Positions 60,309-64,000 of a stretch of DNA of 64,000 nt are shown one piece after another (positions within the stretch are counted from its first letter, which is position 1; the number at the start of each line of letters is the position of its first letter). A program made the position numbers and the translations under genes. The notes beneath the pieces are model-generated. The model made no database searches and was not told the DNA's origin. It worked only from the letters and a program-made list of their open reading frames with translations. Source of the stretch: DATARH01 sp036268425 (GTDB taxonomy: Bacteria; Pseudomonadota; Alphaproteobacteria; ATCC43930; CGMCC-115725); contig DATAUE010000065.1 of the NCBI GenBank assembly GCA_036268425.1, forward strand, positions 1 through 64,000, read 5' to 3'.

Positions 60309-61418
60309 ATGAAGATCACCGATGTCACCCTGACCTTGTTCGGCTGGGACAGCATCCCCTCGACGACATACGGACACCATTCGGCCCGTCCGACCGGCAA
60401 GAGCGATCTCGGCCTGTTGCGCGTCGTCACCGACGAAGGCATCGAAGGGCACGCCTTTCTCGGCACCTCGTCAAACCCGGCGAGCCTCGACGGGCCGGGG
60501 CTGATCCGCTTTCTGAAACCGGTCGTGATGGGCCAGGATCCGCTCGACCGCGAACGCCTCAACAAGCTGTTGTGGGCGCGTGCCCGTGCCGCGACAGTGC
60601 GCTCGATCGGCGCGGTCGACATCGCCTTGTGGGATATCGCCGGTAAGACGGCGGGGCTGCCGATCCACCGGCTGATCGGCACCTGCCGCGACAAGATCGG
60701 CGCTTATGCCAGTTCGGAAATTCACGCGTCGCGCGAAGCCTACGCTGACCAGGCCAGGCATTATCAATCGACCGGCTGGCACGCCTATAAAATCCACCCG
60801 CCGCAGCAATGGCGCGAAGACATCAAAGTGTGCGAGGCCGTGCGCAAAGCGGTCGGCGACGATTACCAGATCATGCTCGATTCGACCTGGAGCTATCGCT
60901 ACGAGGAAGCGCTACGCGTCGGTCTCGCAATCCAGGAAATGGGCTTCTACTGGTACGAAGACCCGCTGTCGGAGCAGGACATCTATAATTACGTCAAGCT
61001 GAAGCAGCAGCTTCACATTCCGATCCTCGCGACCGAATACCCGATCGGCGGCCTCGATTCATACATACCTTGGGTGATGCAGCGCGCCACCGACATGCTG
61101 CGCGGCGACGTGGCCGTCAAAGGCGGCATCACGACATTGATCAAGACAGCGCACCTCGCCGAAGCCTTCCGGATGAATTACGAGGTGCATCATGGCGGCA
61201 ATTCCCTGAACAACGTCGCCAACCTGCACGTCATCATGGCGATCCGGAACACCGAGCTGTTCGAGGTGCTGTTGCCCGATGCAATGCAGAAATACGGGAT
61301 GGAAGAGGAAATCACGCCCGATCGTGACGGCTTCGTTCACGCTCCGACCGGTCCCGGGCTCGGCGCGGCGATCGATTTCGCCCTGATCGAGCGGCACAAG
61401 ATCGGAGTGCTCAGCTGA
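60309..61418 (+). CDS. Mandelate racemase/muconate lactonizing enzyme family protein (enolase superfamily)
   Basis: The 369-aa enzyme has a capping domain and a beta/alpha barrel with metal ligands Asp191 (MLDSTWSY), Glu217 (WYEDPLSEQD) and Glu243 (ATEYPIGG), a Lys161-x-His163 motif (AYKIHPP) where muconate or mandelate enzymes have KxK, and His294/295 (YEVHHGGNS) for the opposite-face base. It could dehydrate or epimerise an acid sugar or other carboxylate. GGAGGCGG precedes the ATG. Its TGA overlaps the start of the GFA gene (TGATG). Confidence 0.88.
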   Translation: MKITDVTLTLFGWDSIPSTTYGHHSARPTGKSDLGLLRVVTDEGIEGHAFLGTSSNPASLDGPGLIRFLKPVVMGQDPLDRERLNKLLWARARAATVRSIGAVDIALWDIAGKTAGLPIHRLIGTCRDKIGAYASSEIHASREAYADQARHYQSTGWHAYKIHPPQQWREDIKVCEAVRKAVGDDYQIMLDSTWSYRYEEALRVGLAIQEMGFYWYEDPLSEQDIYNYVKLKQQLHIPILATEYPIGGLDSYIPWVMQRATDMLRGDVAVKGGITTLIKTAHLAEAFRMNYEVHHGGNSLNNVANLHVIMAIRNTELFEVLLPDAMQKYGMEEEITPDRDGFVHAPTGPGLGAAIDFALIERHKIGVLS

Positions 61419-61777
61419 TGCCGGATGCAAAAACCTATACCGGCGGTTGCCATTGCGGCGCGGTGCGATACCGGGTGACCGCATCGCTCGACAAGGTGAT
61501 TTCGTGCAACTGCTCGATCTGCGCCAAACGCGGTTCGCTGCTGGCATTTGCGGCAGCGGATCAGTTCAGCTTGTTATCGGGCGATGGCGATCTCGCCGAT
61601 TACCAGTTCAACAAGAAAATCATCCACCACCAGTTTTGCCGCAAATGCGGCATCGGGTCGTTCGCCCGAGGTACTGCACCCAACGGCGCGGAAATGGTTG
61701 CGATCAATGTCCGTTGTCTCGACGATATCGATCTCGCGACCCTGACGCCGACCCCGTTTGACGGGAAAAGCCTTTAA
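61418..61777 (+). CDS. GFA-family (glutathione-dependent formaldehyde-activating) zinc protein
   Basis: The 119-aa protein has the GFA zinc-binding cysteines: GGCHCGAVRYR (CxC), VISCNCSICAKRG (CxCxxC) and QFCRKCGIGSF (CxxC). GFA-type proteins bind glutathione and may hold S-hydroxymethylglutathione; many have other roles. It is coupled to the mandelate-racemase-like gene by a one-base overlap, so it probably acts on the same substrate or its aldehyde product. Confidence 0.87.
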   Translation: MPDAKTYTGGCHCGAVRYRVTASLDKVISCNCSICAKRGSLLAFAAADQFSLLSGDGDLADYQFNKKIIHHQFCRKCGIGSFARGTAPNGAEMVAINVRCLDDIDLATLTPTPFDGKSL

Positions 61778-61878
61778 TCGGCGGCACCATTGCCGTCGCG
61801 GGAAGCAGGCATTAAGGTTTGCACAGGCTTTACACCTGAACTCCCTGTCAAGCCCTGCCTGTGAAGAAGGATCGCGAC

Positions 61879-62640
61879 ATGAATGACACGATGACCCTAT
61901 CGCAGCGCGCCGACGCGCTCGAAAAGCAGATGAGCGACGAACTCGATTACATTGTCATCAAGTCCCGCCTTTATACGATGGCCGACGCCGATATGGGGCC
62001 GGCGCCGAATGCCGCGGCCGAAATGGCAAAGAACCCAAAGGCACGAGTGCTGATGGGCGACGACCCGCGGCTGCCGGAAATGCCGGAAAAGCCGACATTG
62101 ATGGATTTCTTCCATTATCGCTTTGGCCCGTCGGCACATTTGCTGCAAAGCGCGCGGCATGCGGTCAAGGGCGGCCTCAGTGAAAAAATGGTGCTCGCCT
62201 GCCTGCTGCACGACATTTCGACGATCGGCTTTATCCGTGGCGATCATGGATATTGGGGCGCACAGCTTGTCGAACCCTATGTCGACGAGGAGATCACCTG
62301 GGCCATCCGGGCGCATCAGGTATTGCGATTCTATCCTGACGACTCAGTCGGCTATGAATACCCGCAATCCTACGTCAAGTCATTTGGTGCGGACTATCGC
62401 CCAGACCCCTACATCGAAGAAGACTACAAACGGATGCGGGATCACAAATGGTATATGTCGGGCCGGATGATTACCGTGCACGACATCTATTCGTTTGACC
62501 CGACCGTGGAAGTCGAGCTGGAAGAATTTACCGATGTTATCGGGCGTAACTTCAAGCAGCCCAAGGAAGGGTTGGGCTTTGACAACAGCCCGGTCGCGCA
62601 TATGTGGCGTGCGATGATCCGGCCGGCAAAATACCTGTAA
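61879..62640 (+). CDS. HD-domain phosphohydrolase-like protein
   Basis: The 253-aa protein has the HD-domain metal pattern: SARHAVKGGLSEKMVLACLLHDISTIGFIRGDHGYW with further His at WAIRAHQVLRFY. HD proteins hydrolyse phosphate esters or act on small phosphonates or inositol-like compounds. ATG 61879 (MNDTMTLSQ) is preferred over GTG 61861 because GAAGGA lies 8 nt upstream of it. Sequence is even with no signal peptide. The substrate is unknown. Confidence 0.75.
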   Translation: MNDTMTLSQRADALEKQMSDELDYIVIKSRLYTMADADMGPAPNAAAEMAKNPKARVLMGDDPRLPEMPEKPTLMDFFHYRFGPSAHLLQSARHAVKGGLSEKMVLACLLHDISTIGFIRGDHGYWGAQLVEPYVDEEITWAIRAHQVLRFYPDDSVGYEYPQSYVKSFGADYRPDPYIEEDYKRMRDHKWYMSGRMITVHDIYSFDPTVEVELEEFTDVIGRNFKQPKEGLGFDNSPVAHMWRAMIRPAKYL

Positions 62641-62661
62641 AGCTCGGCGGAAAAAACGGCT

Positions 62662-62683
62662 CGCCCCCGCATTCGCGGGGGCG
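62662..62683. terminator. Strong hairpin, terminator on the minus strand
   Basis: CGCCCCCGC (62662-62670) and GCGGGGGCG (62675-62683) form a perfect 9-bp stem with a 4-nt ATTC loop. On the minus strand it is followed by AGCCGTTTTTT (T-run at 62651-62656), making a terminator for the Tyr-rich gene; in the other direction it could end the HD-domain gene. The base pattern also resembles REP units. A second GGCCGGG/CCCGGCC hairpin lies near 62771-62789. Confidence 0.6.
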
Positions 62684-62828
62684 GTAGGCCGGGCCGCCCG
62701 CCGGCGGCTCGCATCTCCGCTGGGGTCGGCAGAACGTCGTATTTATGGTTGGTCAACTGTTACGCACGACGGCCGGGACTACCCCGGCCATCGTAACAAT
62801 TCTTTACGCCGTCAAGCGGCGCAGTGCT

Positions 62829-63140
62829 TTAGCAAGCGTAATAGCGCCGGTAGTACGGGTCCCAGCAGCTGCGCGGCGCGGCGTAATACGGGGCCGGCGG
62901 ATAATAGGCTGCCGGTGGCGCATAATACGGCGCAGCGTAATACGGATTGTAATAGGGCGCCGCCGTCGAGGCGATCGCCGCCCCGGCCACTGCACCGCCG
63001 AGAACCCCGAGTGCGATACCGGCGCCATTGCCTCTCGCCTGCGCGGCATTCGGCGCCGCGGCCAACGTAGCCGTCACGGCAACCGCCGCGGTCAGTGCCA
63101 GCGCGCGGCCGCTCCGCTTGGCAACGTCGATAATGGCCAT
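62829..63140 (-). CDS. Tyr/Pro-rich exported protein of unknown function
   Basis: The 103-aa protein has a signal peptide (MAIIDVAKRSGRALALTAAV, cut near AQA-R at residue 37), a Gly/Ala-rich hydrophobic stretch (IALGVLGGAVAGAAIASTAA) that may be a glycine-zipper, and a Tyr/Pro-rich tail (YYNPYYAAPYYAPP...) with two terminal Cys. Such proteins are often envelope associated. ATG 63140 is preceded by TGGAGGACGAA, which is why the upstream ATG at 63152 was rejected. Confidence 0.75.
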   Translation of the reverse strand: MAIIDVAKRSGRALALTAAVAVTATLAAAPNAAQARGNGAGIALGVLGGAVAGAAIASTAAPYYNPYYAAPYYAPPAAYYPPAPYYAAPRSCWDPYYRRYYAC

Positions 63141-63240
63141 TTCGTCCTCCATTGGTGACCAGCACCGGTAGCATTCTCACCGATACCCGTTGACAGATGA
63201 CTAACGAGCGAACGGCCGGCGCATTCCCCCGGAGTGTGGA

Positions 63241-64000
63241 TTAGGATGCGGTCCGCGTCCAGACCGCATCGGCGGTCGCGACGAAATCGACCCGACCGTC
63301 AGCCAGTGCCTTCAGGCATTCTTCGGGCCGGTTGACGATCGGCTCCTCGTGCACGTTAAAGCTGGTATTGACCAGCACCGGCAGCCCGGTATGCGCCGTA
63401 AACCCCCTGAGAATATCGAAGTACAGCGGGTGTTCAGCGCGTTTGATGATTTGCGGCCGGGCACTGCCATCAATATGGACGACCGCCGGGATGCGCTCGC
63501 GCCATTCCGGCTGTACCGCGCAGCAAATCGTCATAAATTGCGCGGCATAGCGATTGACCGGGCCGATATCGAACACCGCGGCGGCCTCTCCTTCACTGAC
63601 GACCGGCGCAAACGGCATGAACTCGCTGCGCTGCAATCGGTCGTTCAATGTCTGATTGACGGCCGCATTGGCCGGACTGGCGAGAATGCTGCGCGCGCCG
63701 AGCGCCCGTGGCCCATATTCCATGCGGCCGTGATACACTGCGCCGATCCGCCCCGCGGCAAGCCACTCGGCCGCCAGCGCCGCGGGATCGCCGGCATGTC
63801 GCACAGCCCCGCCCGTGGTGGCGACTCGAGCGAATGCGTCGGCATCACCGGTGGCGCCCCAATAGACATCGCTCAGGCGATAGCGCCGCCCGAGCCAACT
63901 GTCCAGGCCGTCGCGTTGCAGCAGGAATTGCAAGGCACCACCGATCACCAGCCCGTCATCCCCCATCGGCGGCACCACGAACACCTCGTCGACCGACAAT
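63241..64000 (-). CDS. Carbamoyltransferase (NodU/CmcH type), 5' partial
   Basis: The frame is open to the right edge, so only the C-terminal 252 residues are seen. They carry the NodU-type C-terminal signature: GGALQFLLQRDGLDSWLGRRY, GRMEYGPRALGARSILASP, NDRLQRSEFMPFAPVV and GLPVLVNTSFNVHEEPIVNRP. These enzymes transfer carbamoyl from carbamoyl phosphate to sugars or antibiotics, using a Kae1-like N-terminal domain that lies outside the window. The acceptor is unknown. Confidence 0.9.
   Translation of the reverse strand, partial: LSVDEVFVVPPMGDDGLVIGGALQFLLQRDGLDSWLGRRYRLSDVYWGATGDADAFARVATTGGAVRHAGDPAALAAEWLAAGRIGAVYHGRMEYGPRALGARSILASPANAAVNQTLNDRLQRSEFMPFAPVVSEGEAAAVFDIGPVNRYAAQFMTICCAVQPEWRERIPAVVHIDGSARPQIIKRAEHPLYFDILRGFTAHTGLPVLVNTSFNVHEEPIVNRPEECLKALADGRVDFVATADAVWTRTAS

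Noticed and set aside
1..64000. CRISPR array, prophage, tRNA, rRNA or intact insertion sequence
   Set aside because: No spaced direct repeats, phage structural or integrase genes, cloverleaf-like segments or ribosomal RNA sequence were noticed by reading; only one degraded transposase was found. A tRNAscan or CRISPR search was not possible here.

Overview
The window looks like a chromosomal stretch of an aerobic, GC-rich alphaproteobacterium. The evidence is system I cytochrome c maturation genes (ccmFGHI), a di-haem cytochrome c, AqpZ, GabD, glutathione reductase, many acyl-CoA and flavin enzymes, and REP-like palindromes of a kind common in this class. No rRNA, tRNA, CRISPR, prophage or intact insertion sequence was seen. 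Both ends cut genes: a two-domain glycosyltransferase on the left and a carbamoyltransferase on the right.

Layout. 0-4 kb: large surface-polysaccharide glycosyltransferase. 4-8.6 kb: ccmF-ccmG-ccmH-ccmI, translationally coupled. 8.6-13 kb: minus-strand catabolic run (HpaB-type hydroxylase, VOC protein, tartrate/malate dehydrogenase-like enzyme, amidohydrolase), interrupted by REP-like palindromes. 13.2-16.2 kb: antitoxin, PIN toxin and a GH15 glucoamylase-like gene in one overlapping operon. 16.2-21.4 kb: orphan solute-binding protein, family III CoA-transferase, nitroreductase, MetE-C-like protein and di-haem cytochrome. 21.4-29.4 kb: Fic/Doc toxin with a 57-aa antitoxin, glutathione reductase, an unknown GT-like protein, a second nitroreductase, GabD, an F420-type LLM/PPOX pair and a hypothetical.

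29.7-34 kb: PsiF-like protein, MarR regulator, then a 2-hydroxyacid dehydrogenase divergent from an APH-like kinase coupled to a divergent enolase. 34-38.8 kb: small hydrophilic protein, AA_synth-family protein with a probable ATT start, double cold-shock protein, and an orphan molybdenum hydroxylase large subunit followed by a ThiS/MoaD-like protein. 38.8-43.8 kb: orphan solute-binding proteins, an NtaA-type monooxygenase, a degraded IS630 transposase and a VOC protein. 43.9-51 kb: AqpZ, acyl-CoA synthetase, MDR oxidoreductase and an EmrAB-type efflux operon divergent from a TetR repressor over a clear operator. 51-64 kb: radical SAM protein, DUF35/thiolase-like pair, FadB-type multifunctional enzyme, amidohydrolase, alpha/beta hydrolase, PAS protein, mandelate-racemase-like enzyme with GFA protein, HD protein, Tyr-rich exported protein, carbamoyltransferase.

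Together the genes describe a versatile heterotroph with many small catabolic modules. The most unusual is the kinase-enolase-dehydrogenase locus (30.7-34.0 kb). It could convert a 2-keto or 2-hydroxy acid to an enol phosphate, by analogy with hydroxypyruvate to glycerate to 2-phosphoglycerate to PEP, but its enolase has altered active-site residues. All functions are inferred from reading protein sequence; no database search was run.
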